A DNA stretch of 64,000 nt from an uncultured Nocardioides sp. Lineage in GTDB: Bacteria; Actinomycetota; Actinomycetes; Propionibacteriales; Nocardioidaceae. Positions 41,194 through 49,388 of the stretch are shown piece after piece. The stretch lies in assembly GCF_947489365.1 (NCBI RefSeq), contig NZ_CANLDB010000003.1:124001-188000 (forward strand). The letters are read 5' to 3'. Position 1 is the first letter of the stretch, and each line of letters opens with the position of its first letter. A model generated the notes under the pieces. It searched no databases. It was given only the letters and a program-made list of their open reading frames with translations, and was not told the origin of the DNA. The translations under genes and the position numbers were made by a program.

Positions 41194-41736
41194 TCAGCCG
41201 AGCAGCAGCCCCCGGACGTAGGCCGCCTGGCCGAGGTGCTGGGTCACGTCGCCGAGGACGCTGACCAGGCGGGTGCCGACGGTGACCGGGGGGTCCCAGC
41301 CGGCGTCGACCACCGCGTCCAGATCGTCGGCGCCCAGTGACGGCAGCCAGGAGGCGGTCCGGGCGGCGACGGCGTCGAGGTACTCCAGCAGCAGGTCGCC
41401 GGGCGCGCGGACGGCGGCGACGTCCTCGTCGTCGTGCCCGTAGCCGATGTCGTCCACCGGGAGCGGCAGCGCGAGGCGGTCGGCGTACCCCTCCGTGACG
41501 TGCACCTGGGTGGCGGCGGGCGAGTCGGGGTCGAGGACGGCCGCGACCCCGGCGACGTGGTCGTCCCACACCCGGGCGGAGTGCCACAGCAGCCACGCCA
41601 CCGGGTTGCCCCGGCCGCGCCCCTCCGGCAGCGCGGGCCGCAGCAGGAGCTGGCCCTCGTCGAGCCCGGACGCGGCACCGTGGCCGAGGTCGGGCAGTCG
41701 TCCGAAGGCGTCGAGCAGAAGGTCGGCGGGCTTCAT
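41194..41736 (-). CDS. DinB-like (mycothiol-dependent maleylpyruvate isomerase fold) protein
   Basis: The 180-residue helical protein has WLLWHSARVWDDHVAGV (about 48-64) and SVLGDVTQHLGQAAYVRGLLLG at the end, giving the three-His metal pattern of the DinB superfamily. In actinobacteria such proteins often use mycothiol for thiol transfer. The start MKPADLLLDAFGRLPDLGHG at 41736 has no strong competitor. Substrate unknown. It is flanked by the repeat cluster on its 3' side and by a TetR gene transcribed in the same direction upstream. Confidence 0.85.
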   Translation of the reverse strand: MKPADLLLDAFGRLPDLGHGAASGLDEGQLLLRPALPEGRGRGNPVAWLLWHSARVWDDHVAGVAAVLDPDSPAATQVHVTEGYADRLALPLPVDDIGYGHDDEDVAAVRAPGDLLLEYLDAVAARTASWLPSLGADDLDAVVDAGWDPPVTVGTRLVSVLGDVTQHLGQAAYVRGLLLG

Positions 41737-41767
41737 CCGCCCACCCTAGGCGCGTCGCCGGGGGACC

Positions 41768-42508
41768 TCAGGCGATGCCGGCGCCGTCGATGAGCGCCCG
41801 CACGTGGGCGTCGAAGGCCCGGTCGAGGTCGACGAAGACCGCGCCGAGCTGGCCGCAGGCCTCGAGCATCAGGTAGCCGTGCATGCCGGCGCTGAGGCTC
41901 GCGAAGGTCAGGGCAAGTCGCGGGTCGAGGTCCCGGGCGGCGGCGAGCAGCGCGGGTCGTACGCCGGGCTGGGCCCGGCCACCGGGGATGGTCGTGGTGT
42001 CGATCTGTCCCCGGGCGTGCCCGTCCCGCAGGATGTCGAGCAGCGGGCCGTAGAACCAGGCGACCCCCTCGGCGGCGACCGTCTCGGTCATGAGCGGGCG
42101 CGACGTCGGGCCCAGGACGAGGGAGAACTCGACCGGGTTCGACAGGGCCCAGTGCCGGTAGCCCCGCGCGTAGCCGAGCAGGCGGTCCCGGCAGCTGCTG
42201 GCGGCGGGGACACGGGAGGTGGCCGCCATCGCCTCGTGGGCGTCGACGGCGATCTCGAAGAAGATCCGGCGGATCAGCTCGTCACCGGAGCCGACGTGCC
42301 GGGCGACGTCGCGGGGGTCCACGCCGGCCCGGCGGGCCACGGCGCGGATCGACAGGTGGTGCCGCTGGCACAGCTCGGTGCGGGCGACGCCGACCACGCG
42401 GGCGACCAGGGCCAGCCGGTCGCCGGGATCGGCGTCGGTGGCACCGCCGGGCGCGGCCGCGGGCTCTCCCTCGACGAACGGGTGGGTCGCGTGGGGCGTG
42501 GCGGTCAT
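41768..42508 (-). CDS. TetR/AcrR-family repressor
   Basis: The start at 42508 (MTATPHATHPFVEG) has GGAGGTGACC upstream. The 246-residue protein contains the TetR helix-turn-helix LSIRAVARRAGVDPRDVARHVGSGDELIRRIFFEI (about 74-108), then a ligand domain with LLGYARGYRHWALSNPVEFSLVLG typical of TetR_C_13/WHG members. It may regulate itself or the divergent membrane genes at 42600. Ligand unknown. Confidence 0.88.
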   Translation of the reverse strand: MTATPHATHPFVEGEPAAAPGGATDADPGDRLALVARVVGVARTELCQRHHLSIRAVARRAGVDPRDVARHVGSGDELIRRIFFEIAVDAHEAMAATSRVPAASSCRDRLLGYARGYRHWALSNPVEFSLVLGPTSRPLMTETVAAEGVAWFYGPLLDILRDGHARGQIDTTTIPGGRAQPGVRPALLAAARDLDPRLALTFASLSAGMHGYLMLEACGQLGAVFVDLDRAFDAHVRALIDGAGIA

Positions 42509-42599
42509 GGTCACCTCCGGTGGGGTCCTGCCCCGGGAACGTAGGGGCGGGGTGGCACCCCGCGCAGGAGAACGCCAATATCCGCGCCACACTGGACCC

Positions 42600-42968
42600 G
42601 TGGTCGTCTGGCTCCAGCTCACGGTGGTCGCCCTGTCCCTGGCCGTCGCGCTCCTCGCGGCCGCCTACCTCGTGCCGGACCGCCGTCCGGACCGGTGGTT
42701 GGTGGGCCTGACCTGGCTGCTCGAGGCGGCGCTCGTCGTCCAGCTGGTGGTGGGTGTCGTGCTGCTCGTCACCGAGTCGCCGGACATCGCCGTCGCGACC
42801 TACCTGGGCTACCTCGTCGGCTGCCTGGTGCTGCCGCCGGTCGCCGTGTGGTGGGCCCGCGGCGAGCCGAGCCGCTCGGGCACCGCCGTCCTCGTCGTCC
42901 TGGGGGTCGTCGTCCCCTTCCTCGTGCTGCGCCTGCAGCAGGTCTGGGAGCCCGGGTGGTACCTGTGA
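42600..42968 (+). CDS. Small integral membrane protein
   Basis: GTG 42600 gives 122 residues with four hydrophobic segments (LQLTVVALSLAVALLAAAYLV to TAVLVVLGVVVPFLVLRL). CACACT six bases before the start resembles the leaderless -10. It is divergent from the TetR gene (91 bases) and coupled to the next membrane gene by a GTGA overlap. No recognised family. Confidence 0.65.
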   Translation: MVVWLQLTVVALSLAVALLAAAYLVPDRRPDRWLVGLTWLLEAALVVQLVVGVVLLVTESPDIAVATYLGYLVGCLVLPPVAVWWARGEPSRSGTAVLVVLGVVVPFLVLRLQQVWEPGWYL

Positions 42969-43378
42969 GCCCCACCGGCCCCGCACGCAGCACCGGCACC
43001 GGCCGGGGGCCGGGCCGCGTCCTCGTCGCCCTGTACGGCGTCTTCGCCGTCGCCGCCACCGGACGCTCCGCCGTCCAGCTGTCCCTGCAGGCCTCCGAGG
43101 CGCCGTTCCCGTACGCCCTGTCCGCCCTCGCCGCGCTGGTGTACGTCGCCGCCACGGTCGGGCTGGCCGTCGACCGCCCCTGGGCCCGTCGTACGGCGTG
43201 GACGGCGGTCGGCGTCGAGCTCGTCGGCGTCCTCGTGGTCGGCACGCTGAGCCTCGCGGACCCCGTGCTGTTCCCCGACGACACGGTCTGGTCCGTCTTC
43301 GGCCGGGGCTACGGCTTCCTGCCGCTGGTGCTGCCGTTCCTCGGCCTCGCGTGGCTCCTGCGGACCCGCCCCCGCTGA
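42965..43378 (+). CDS. Small integral membrane protein
   Basis: GTG 42965 overlaps the preceding stop. The 137-residue protein has a basic N-terminus, four helices (VLVALYGVFAVAATGRSAVQL; PYALSALAALVYVAATVGLAV; AWTAVGVELVGVLVVGTLSL; FLPLVLPFLGLAWLL) and a loop DPVLFPDDTVWSVFGRGYGF. The pair with the upstream gene suggests a two-component membrane complex, possibly iron-related because the siderophore binding protein follows with its own IdeR-type box. Function unassigned. Confidence 0.65.
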   Translation: MSPTGPARSTGTGRGPGRVLVALYGVFAVAATGRSAVQLSLQASEAPFPYALSALAALVYVAATVGLAVDRPWARRTAWTAVGVELVGVLVVGTLSLADPVLFPDDTVWSVFGRGYGFLPLVLPFLGLAWLLRTRPR

Positions 43379-43393
43379 TCCGGCGCCGATGTA

Positions 43394-43412
43394 TAAGGTG
43401 AGCCTAACCTCA
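43394..43412. promoter_or_regulatory. IdeR/DmdR (DtxR-family) iron box before the siderophore-binding protein
   Basis: TAAGGTGAGCCTAACCTCA fits the iron-box palindrome TTAGGTTAGGCTAACCTAA, including the AGCCTAACCT half-site. It lies 24 bases before the ATG at 43437. Iron-bound IdeR would repress the gene when iron is sufficient. Confidence 0.88.
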
Positions 43413-43436
43413 CCCGACGTCCCCGCTGGAGCACGC

Positions 43437-44504
43437 ATGACCACCTCGCGCCGCCGGTTCCTCACCGGCCTCTCGTCCCTCGCCGTCGCCGTGCCGGTCC
43501 TCGCCGCCTGCGGCGTCGACGGGTCCACCTCCGACGGCTCGAGCGCGGGGACGGAGGAGTCCGGCGCCGCCGAGGAGTTCTCCCCGGTCGAGATCGAGCA
43601 CAAGTACGGCACCACCACGATCGAGCAGCGACCCACGAAGGTCGCCGTCGTCGGACTGATGGAGCAGGACGCCCTGCTCGCGCTCGGCGTCGCCCCGGTC
43701 GCCACCACGTTCTGGTTCGGCGAGGCCGACGGCCGCATCTTCCCCTGGGCCCAGGAGGCCTTCGACGCCACCGGCGCCGAGCTGCCGACCGTCCTGGAGA
43801 ACCCCGACGGCATCCCGGTCGAGGAGGTCGCCGGCCTCGCCCCCGACCTGATCATCGGGCTGTACTCCGGCATGACGAAGCAGGAGTACGAGAAGCTCTC
43901 CGGCATCGCGCCGACCGTCGCGCAGTCCGCCGAGTTCGGCGACTACGGCATGCCGTGGGACGAGATGACCCGCACGATCGCCCGCGCCGTCGGCAAGGAG
44001 GACGAGGGCGAGGAGCTCGTCGCCTCCGTCACCGAGCAGATCGAGACCGCGGCCGCCGACAACGCCGACGTCTTCGGGGGCAAGGCCGTCGCCGTGGTGA
44101 CGCCGTACGAGGGCCTGTTCATCTACGGCCCCGAGGACCCCCGTGCCCGCATGCTCGACCAGCTCGGCATGACCTTCCCCGACGTCCTCCTCGAGGAGCG
44201 CCCCGAGGGCGAGTTCGGCTGGTCGGTCAGCGCCGAGCGCACCACGGACCTCGGTGAGCTGGACGGCGTGGTCTGGCTCGACCTCGGCAACGCCGACGCC
44301 GGCATGACGCGCCTGTGGGAGTCCACGACCCCCGCCGAGGAGAACGCGTTCGTCGACATCAGCGACGCGGACGGCGCCTACTACGTCGGCCACTCCATGG
44401 TCACGCCGCTGTCGATCCCCTACGTGCTCGAGCGCTACGTCCCGCAGCTCCAGGCCGTGCTGGACGGCGACCCCGACACCGAGCCGCCGGCACCCGAGGC
44501 CTGA
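43437..44504 (+). CDS. Tat/lipoprotein ferric-siderophore-binding protein
   Basis: The start MTTSRRRFLTGLSSLAVAV at 43437 carries a twin-arginine motif followed by the lipobox VPVLAAC (Cys23), so it is a Tat-exported lipoprotein. The 355-residue body is of FecB/FepB type: VAVVGLMEQDALLALGVAPVA, EEVAGLAPDLIIGLYSGMTKQEYEKL and the TroA-like two-lobe layout. It delivers ferric siderophores to the permease genes that converge on it. An iron box precedes it. Confidence 0.92.
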   Translation: MTTSRRRFLTGLSSLAVAVPVLAACGVDGSTSDGSSAGTEESGAAEEFSPVEIEHKYGTTTIEQRPTKVAVVGLMEQDALLALGVAPVATTFWFGEADGRIFPWAQEAFDATGAELPTVLENPDGIPVEEVAGLAPDLIIGLYSGMTKQEYEKLSGIAPTVAQSAEFGDYGMPWDEMTRTIARAVGKEDEGEELVASVTEQIETAAADNADVFGGKAVAVVTPYEGLFIYGPEDPRARMLDQLGMTFPDVLLEERPEGEFGWSVSAERTTDLGELDGVVWLDLGNADAGMTRLWESTTPAEENAFVDISDADGAYYVGHSMVTPLSIPYVLERYVPQLQAVLDGDPDTEPPAPEA

Positions 44505-44537
44505 GGCACCCCCCAAGAGGCACCCCGGCGTCGTCCC

Positions 44538-45380
44538 TCACTCCAGGTGGTGGGAGCGGGGGACGACGATCGGCAGCCCGGTCCGCGGGCACGGCAGGAC
44601 GTCGGCGACGAGCCCGAAGACGTCGGCGAGCAGCTCGGTGGTGAGCACGGAGCCCGGGTCGCCCTGGGCGACGACCTCGCCGGCGGCCATGACCACGATC
44701 CGGTCGGAGTAGCGGGCCGCGAGGTTGAGGTCGTGCAGGACCATCGCCACGGTCCGCCCCCGCTCCCGGTTGAGGCGGCAGACCAGGTCGAGCACCTCGA
44801 CCTGGTGGGCGAGGTCGAGGAACGTCGTGGGCTCGTCGAGCAGCAGCAGGTCGGTGTCCTGGGCCAGGGTCATCGCGATCCAGGCCCGCTGGCGCTGACC
44901 CCCCGAGAGCTGGTCGAGAGCGCGGTCGCGCAGGTCGAGGGTGTCGGTGGCGGCGAGGGCCTCGTCGACGACGCCCTCGTCCTCGCGGCTCCACTGCTGG
45001 AACCACCGCTGGTGGGGGTGCCGGCCGCGGGCGACGAGGTCGCCGACCACGAGGCCGTCCGGCGCGACGGGGCTCTGCGGCAGCAGGGCCAGCCGGCGCG
45101 CGACCTCCTTCGTCGGCACGCTGCCGATCGGGGTCCCGTCCAGGAGCACCGCCCCACTCGTCGGGGTGAGGAGCCGGGCCATCGTCCGCAGCAGGGTGGA
45201 CTTCCCGCAGCCGTTCGGGCCCACGATCGTGGTGACCTTGCCGTCCTCGATCTCGAGCGAGAGGTCGCGGACGACGGGGGCGCCGCCGTACCCGACGGTG
45301 ACCTTCTCGGCGTACAGCCGGGAGGACCCCGTCGACGTGCCGGTCGTGGCGGGGGCGCCGGGGTGGAGGGAGGTGGTCAT
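44538..45380 (-). CDS. Siderophore ABC transporter ATP-binding protein
   Basis: ATG 45380 gives 280 residues: Walker [14 protein letters not shown]-loop LLPQSP, signature [13 protein letters not shown], Walker [13 protein letters not shown] and H-loop MVLHDLN. The sequence is FecE/FepC-like and drives import of ferric siderophores. It overlaps the second permease gene by four bases and is last in the operon. Confidence 0.95.
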   Translation of the reverse strand: MTTSLHPGAPATTGTSTGSSRLYAEKVTVGYGGAPVVRDLSLEIEDGKVTTIVGPNGCGKSTLLRTMARLLTPTSGAVLLDGTPIGSVPTKEVARRLALLPQSPVAPDGLVVGDLVARGRHPHQRWFQQWSREDEGVVDEALAATDTLDLRDRALDQLSGGQRQRAWIAMTLAQDTDLLLLDEPTTFLDLAHQVEVLDLVCRLNRERGRTVAMVLHDLNLAARYSDRIVVMAAGEVVAQGDPGSVLTTELLADVFGLVADVLPCPRTGLPIVVPRSHHLE

Positions 45381-46471
45381 GCGGAGACCTTCCGGTTGAC
45401 GCGGATCAGCAGCCAGATCAGGTACGGCGCCCCGAGCACGGCGGTCACGACGCCGGCGGGGACGCTGAACGGGAGCAGCACGCGGCCGATGACGTCGGCG
45501 GCGACGACGAGCACGGCGCCGAGGACCATCGACGCGACCAGCGGGGGCCGGGAGCCGCCCACCAGCCGCAGCGCGATCTGCGGCACGGCGAGGGCGACGA
45601 ACTCCAGCGGTCCCGCCGCGGAGACGGCGAGGGCGGTGACGGTCACGGCGACGACGAGCATGCCGAGCTGCGTGGTCTGCAGCCGGACGCCGAGCCCGCG
45701 GGCGCTGTCGTCGCCGAGCTGGAGGGCGTTGAGGTGCCGCACGAGGAGCAGGGCGACGGGGACGGCGACCCCCAGGCCGACCGCGACCGGGACCGCCTGC
45801 TCCCACGAGCGCGCGTTCAGGGAGCCGGTGAGCCAGACCTGGGCGCTGGCGACGTCCTGCAGGCGGGCGGAGACGAGCAGCCACGACACCATCGCGGCGA
45901 GCGCGAACGACAGCCCGATCCCGACCAGCACGAAGCGTTGGCCGTCCACGCCGCGGCGCCACGACAGCACGTAGAGCAGGACGGCCGCGCCGAAGCCGCC
46001 CGCCAGGGCGGAGCCGGCGAGCCCGAGCTGCGCCAGCAGGCCGGCGACGCCGGCCGAGGACGACCCGACGAGCAGCAGGTAGCCGACCGCGCCGACCGCG
46101 GCACCGTCCGTGACCCCGAGGATGTCGGGGCTGGCCAGGGGGTTGCGGGCGAAGGTCTGGCACAGCGCGCCGGCGAGGCCGAGCGACGCGCCGACGAGCA
46201 GCGCGACGCTCGCCTGCGGCAGGCGCAGGTCGAGGACGATGAAGGTGGCGCCCGGGACGTCGGCCCCGCCGAGGACGGCGACGACGTCGCGCAGCGGGAC
46301 GGCGACGTCACCCAGCGACAGGTTCACCGCGAGGACCGCGACGAGCAGGACCAGGGAGGCGAGCGTGACCCACAGGGTCCGCAGCGGGACCCGGCCCGAC
46401 ACCGGTCCGACGCGGAGGGGGGCGTGCGCGGGACCGGTCCGCGGCGGCCGGGGCGTCAGCAGGGCGCTCAC
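45377..46471 (-). CDS. Siderophore ABC transporter permease (FecCD family), second subunit
   Basis: GTG 46471 overlaps the upstream stop (GTGA). The 364-residue protein has about ten helices with [54 protein letters not shown] (ATPase coupling region) and [24 protein letters not shown]. It pairs with the permease at 46468-47514 to form the channel. Confidence 0.94.
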   Translation of the reverse strand: MSALLTPRPPRTGPAHAPLRVGPVSGRVPLRTLWVTLASLVLLVAVLAVNLSLGDVAVPLRDVVAVLGGADVPGATFIVLDLRLPQASVALLVGASLGLAGALCQTFARNPLASPDILGVTDGAAVGAVGYLLLVGSSSAGVAGLLAQLGLAGSALAGGFGAAVLLYVLSWRRGVDGQRFVLVGIGLSFALAAMVSWLLVSARLQDVASAQVWLTGSLNARSWEQAVPVAVGLGVAVPVALLLVRHLNALQLGDDSARGLGVRLQTTQLGMLVVAVTVTALAVSAAGPLEFVALAVPQIALRLVGGSRPPLVASMVLGAVLVVAADVIGRVLLPFSVPAGVVTAVLGAPYLIWLLIRVNRKVSA

Positions 46472-47514
46472 AGCCGCACCATCCGGGCGCGTCGTACGAG
46501 CAGGATGAAGACGGGGCCGCCGACCAGCGCCATGACGATGCCGACCTGCAGCTCGGCGGGGACCACGAGCACGCGCCCGAGCACGTCCGCCAGCAGCAGG
46601 ACGATCGCCCCGAGCACCGCCGAGTACGGCACCAGCCAGCGGTGGTCGACGCCCGCGAGGTACCGCGCCACGTGGGGGACGGTCAGCCCGAGGAACACGA
46701 TGGGGCCGCAGGCGGCGGTCGCCGCGCCGCAGAGCAGCATGACCGCCGCGAGGCCGAGCGCCTTGTGGGCGGTGGGGTTCAGGCCGAGGGCCGAGGCGGC
46801 GTCGTCCCCGAGCTGCAGCAGGTTGAGGCCGGGGATGCAGAACGCGGCGAGCAGGATCCCGACCGCCATGAACGGCGTGACCTGGGCCAGGATCGACAGG
46901 TCGCGGCCGGCGACCGAGCCGACGATCCAGAACCGGTAGTCGTCGAGCGTGAGGGTGTCCCGGACGAGGATGGTGTTGGTGACCGCCTGCAGCAGCGCGG
47001 TGACCGCGGTGCCCGCGAGGACGAGCGTCACGGGGTCCGGTCCGCGCCGGGTGGTGCCGATCCCGAAGACCGCGGCGCCGGCGAGCCCGGCGCCGAGCAG
47101 GGCGAACCACGCGTAGCCGGCGGGGGTCGTGACGCCCAGCAGGAAGATCGCCAGCACGACGGCGAAGGCGGCGCCGGCGGTGAGGCCGAGGAGCCCGGGG
47201 TCGGCCAGCGGGTTGCGGGTGTAGCCCTGCATCAGGGTGCCGGCGAGGCCCAGGCAGATGCCGACGGCCACGGCGATGACCGTCCGGGGGACCCGCAGCT
47301 CGCGGACGATGGTGGCCGCCTCGCTGCCGTCCGCGCCGAGGAGGACGCGCAGCACGGTGTCCGGAGCGATGGGCCGGGAGCCGACGGCCAGGCTGAGCAG
47401 GGCGGCGGCGGCGAGGACGACGACGAGCACGAGCAGTCCGCGCAGCGACCCCTGGCGGAGCCGGGAGGGCCCGGACGCCGGTGCTGCCACCGGTCCCGTC
47501 GCCGTCGTGGTCAT
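46468..47514 (-). CDS. Siderophore ABC transporter permease (FecCD family), first subunit
   Basis: The 348-residue membrane protein carries VGICLGLAGTLMQGYTRNPLADPGLLGLTAGAAFAVV, LNLLQLGDDAASALGLNPTAHK and IVFLGLTVPHVARYLAGVDHRWLVPYSAVLGA, the FecCD hallmarks. It is first gene of the permease-permease-ATPase operon. An iron box overlaps its start codon, so iron control is direct. The binding protein gene converges on the operon from the other side. Confidence 0.95.
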   Translation of the reverse strand: MTTTATGPVAAPASGPSRLRQGSLRGLLVLVVVLAAAALLSLAVGSRPIAPDTVLRVLLGADGSEAATIVRELRVPRTVIAVAVGICLGLAGTLMQGYTRNPLADPGLLGLTAGAAFAVVLAIFLLGVTTPAGYAWFALLGAGLAGAAVFGIGTTRRGPDPVTLVLAGTAVTALLQAVTNTILVRDTLTLDDYRFWIVGSVAGRDLSILAQVTPFMAVGILLAAFCIPGLNLLQLGDDAASALGLNPTAHKALGLAAVMLLCGAATAACGPIVFLGLTVPHVARYLAGVDHRWLVPYSAVLGAIVLLLADVLGRVLVVPAELQVGIVMALVGGPVFILLVRRARMVRL

Positions 47515-47532
47515 TAGGACAGCCTAACCTCT
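47514..47532. promoter_or_regulatory. IdeR/DmdR-type iron box overlapping the permease start
   Basis: TTAGGACAGCCTAACCTCT reads AGAGGTTAGGCTGTCCTAA on the minus strand, a good match to the TTAGGTTAGGCTAACCTAA palindrome. Its last base is the first base of the ATG (47514), so a repressor bound here would cover the start. It also suggests a leaderless or near-leaderless transcript. Confidence 0.85.
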
Positions 47533-47640
47533 GCTGCGGCGGACTGGCGCGGCCCGGAATGCGGCCGGAGGCATCCGGGTTACCGCTTGACGCCGAACCA
47601 CCCCCGCACGCCCTTCCCGCAGACCCCCCAGGAGCCGACA

Positions 47641-48123
47641 GTGACGACCCTGACCGACTTCAGCGCCACCACCCTGACCGGTGAGGACCGCGACCTCTCG
47701 GCGTACGCCGGGAAGGTCGTCCTCGTGGTGAACACGGCGTCGCAGTGCGGGTTCACCCCGCAGTACGAGGGCCTCGAGAAGCTCTACCAGGAGTACGGCG
47801 ACGAGGGCTTCGTCGTCCTGGGCTTCCCGAGCAACCAGTTCGGCGGGCAGGAGCCCGGCAGCGACGAGGAGATCGGCTCGTTCTGCCAGAAGAACTACGG
47901 CGTCAGCTTCCCGATGTTCTCCAAGATCGACGTGAACGGCCCGGAGGCCCACCCGCTCTACCAGTGGCTGAAGGACGAGAAGGGCGGGATGCTCGGGGAG
48001 AAGATCCGGTGGAACTTCACCAAGTTCCTCGTCGGCAAGGACGGCCGGGTCGTCAAGCGCTACGGCTCGACCACCAAGCCGGAGAAGATCGCCTCCGACG
48101 TCGCGCGCGAGCTGAAGCGCTGA
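47641..48123 (+). CDS. Glutathione peroxidase-family thiol peroxidase
   Basis: GTG 47641 follows CAGGAG and gives 160 residues. Peroxidatic Cys lies in VVNTASQCGFTPQYEGLEKLY, with GFPSNQFGGQEPGS and IRWNFTKFLVGKDGRVVKRY as further GPx motifs (Gln and Trp of the catalytic tetrad). A second Cys in IGSFCQKNYG may be the resolving residue, typical of thioredoxin-dependent bacterial GPx. It reduces peroxides in the cytoplasm. Confidence 0.94.
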   Translation: MTTLTDFSATTLTGEDRDLSAYAGKVVLVVNTASQCGFTPQYEGLEKLYQEYGDEGFVVLGFPSNQFGGQEPGSDEEIGSFCQKNYGVSFPMFSKIDVNGPEAHPLYQWLKDEKGGMLGEKIRWNFTKFLVGKDGRVVKRYGSTTKPEKIASDVARELKR

Positions 48124-48181
48124 CGCCTCCCGGGTCCGCCCGCCGCCCCGGCGGGTACACAGGACCCATGGAGGTCTGCTC

Positions 48182-49075
48182 ATGAAGGTGCTGGTCACCG
48201 GCGCCACCGGGTACGTCGGCTCGCTGCTCGTCCCGGCCCTCGCCGAGGCGGGCCACGACGTGAGCGCCGCCAGCCGGTCGAGGGTCGGTGACCACCACTG
48301 GCCGGACGGCGTCCGCGGCGTCCACTTCGACGTCACCGAGCCCGACAGCGTGCGGGCCGCCCTCGACGGCCAGGACGCGGCGTTCTACATGGTCCACTCG
48401 ATGGAGTCCGTCGACTTCGCCCAGCTGGACCGGGAGGCGGCCCTGCTGTTCGCGGGCGCCTGCGAGGACGCCGGCGTGTCCCGGCTGGTCTACCTGTCGG
48501 GGCTGGTGCCGGACGGCGTCCTGAGCGAGCACCTCCGCTCCCGGCTCGAGGTCGAGGAGCTCTTCCTGCAGTCCTCCGTGCCGACCGTGGTGCTGCGGGC
48601 CGCGATGGTGGTCGGCGCCGGGTCGACGTCCTTCGAGCTGCTGCGCCGCATCAGCCGCCGCGTGCCGGTCACGCCGGTCCCGCGCTGGATGCACAGCCGC
48701 ATGCAGCCCGTCGCGATCGACGACGTCCTGCACCTGCTGCTGCGCTCCCTGACCACCGACGCCACCGGCCGCGCGTACGACGTCGGCGGCGACGAGGTCG
48801 TCACCTACCCGGAGCTGCTCAAGCTCTTCGCCCGCATCGACGGCATCAGCCGCCTGCAGCTCAGCCCCCCGATCGCCCCCCGCTTCCTCGTGGGCCCGGT
48901 CGTGGCCGCGCTGGCCGGCATGGACAGCGACGAGGTCACCGCGCTCATCGAGAGCCTGCGCCACGACATGGTCTGCACCGAGGACGACGTCCGCTCGCTC
49001 GTCGCCGCCCCCGGCCACCGCTTCCTCGGCGTCGAGGAGTCCATCCGCTCCGCCCTCGCCGACACCCGCGCCTGA
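48182..49075 (+). CDS. NmrA-like NAD(P)-binding protein
   Basis: The 297-residue protein has the Rossmann start MKVLVTGATGYVGSLLVPAL, AFYMVHSME, LVYLSGLVP, VVLRAAMVVGAG and MQPVAIDDVLHLLLRSL, the pattern of atypical SDRs of the NmrA/YfcH type. YxxxK is not clearly present, so it may bind cofactor without SDR catalysis. A GGAGG site (48170) precedes ATG. Role unknown. Confidence 0.85.
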   Translation: MKVLVTGATGYVGSLLVPALAEAGHDVSAASRSRVGDHHWPDGVRGVHFDVTEPDSVRAALDGQDAAFYMVHSMESVDFAQLDREAALLFAGACEDAGVSRLVYLSGLVPDGVLSEHLRSRLEVEELFLQSSVPTVVLRAAMVVGAGSTSFELLRRISRRVPVTPVPRWMHSRMQPVAIDDVLHLLLRSLTTDATGRAYDVGGDEVVTYPELLKLFARIDGISRLQLSPPIAPRFLVGPVVAALAGMDSDEVTALIESLRHDMVCTEDDVRSLVAAPGHRFLGVEESIRSALADTRA

Positions 49076-49388
49076 CCGCCGTCACACCCGCCCCGGCCTC
49101 GCACCCCGACCCTCCCACCACCGCTGGTCGAGCGGCAGACGAGCGCAGCGAGTCCGCGTCGTCGAGACCCGGTCGTCGGTGGTTGAGGTGTGAGGAGCGC
49201 CAGCGACGAGCCTCGAAACCCGGTGAGGGGTCAGGCGGTCTGTGGGGTCGCGGGGTCTCGACGACGCGCGCTCGCCGGGGGCTCGCGTGCTGCTCGACCA
49301 GCGGTGGTCGGAGTGGTCGGTCCGGTTGCCGGGTCTCGTGGCTCGGCCGTGGCCGGCCTCGCACCTCGACCTCCGGAGAGCGGGTCGG
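49076..49388. repeat. Intergenic stretch made of several dispersed-repeat arms
   Basis: The 313-base gap holds no gene. It contains a GGTCGAGCGGCAGACGAGCG-type copy at 49124-49172, an arm GGTTGAGGTGTGAGGAGCG at 49179-49221, and an inverted copy at 49252-49305 (TCTCGACGACGCGCGCTCGCC...CTGCTCGACCAGCGG). The arm CTCGTGGCTCGGCCGTGGCC lies at 49335-49378. Arms alternate in orientation around a GGTGAGGGG spacer, as in the other clusters. It lies between convergent genes. Confidence 0.85.
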
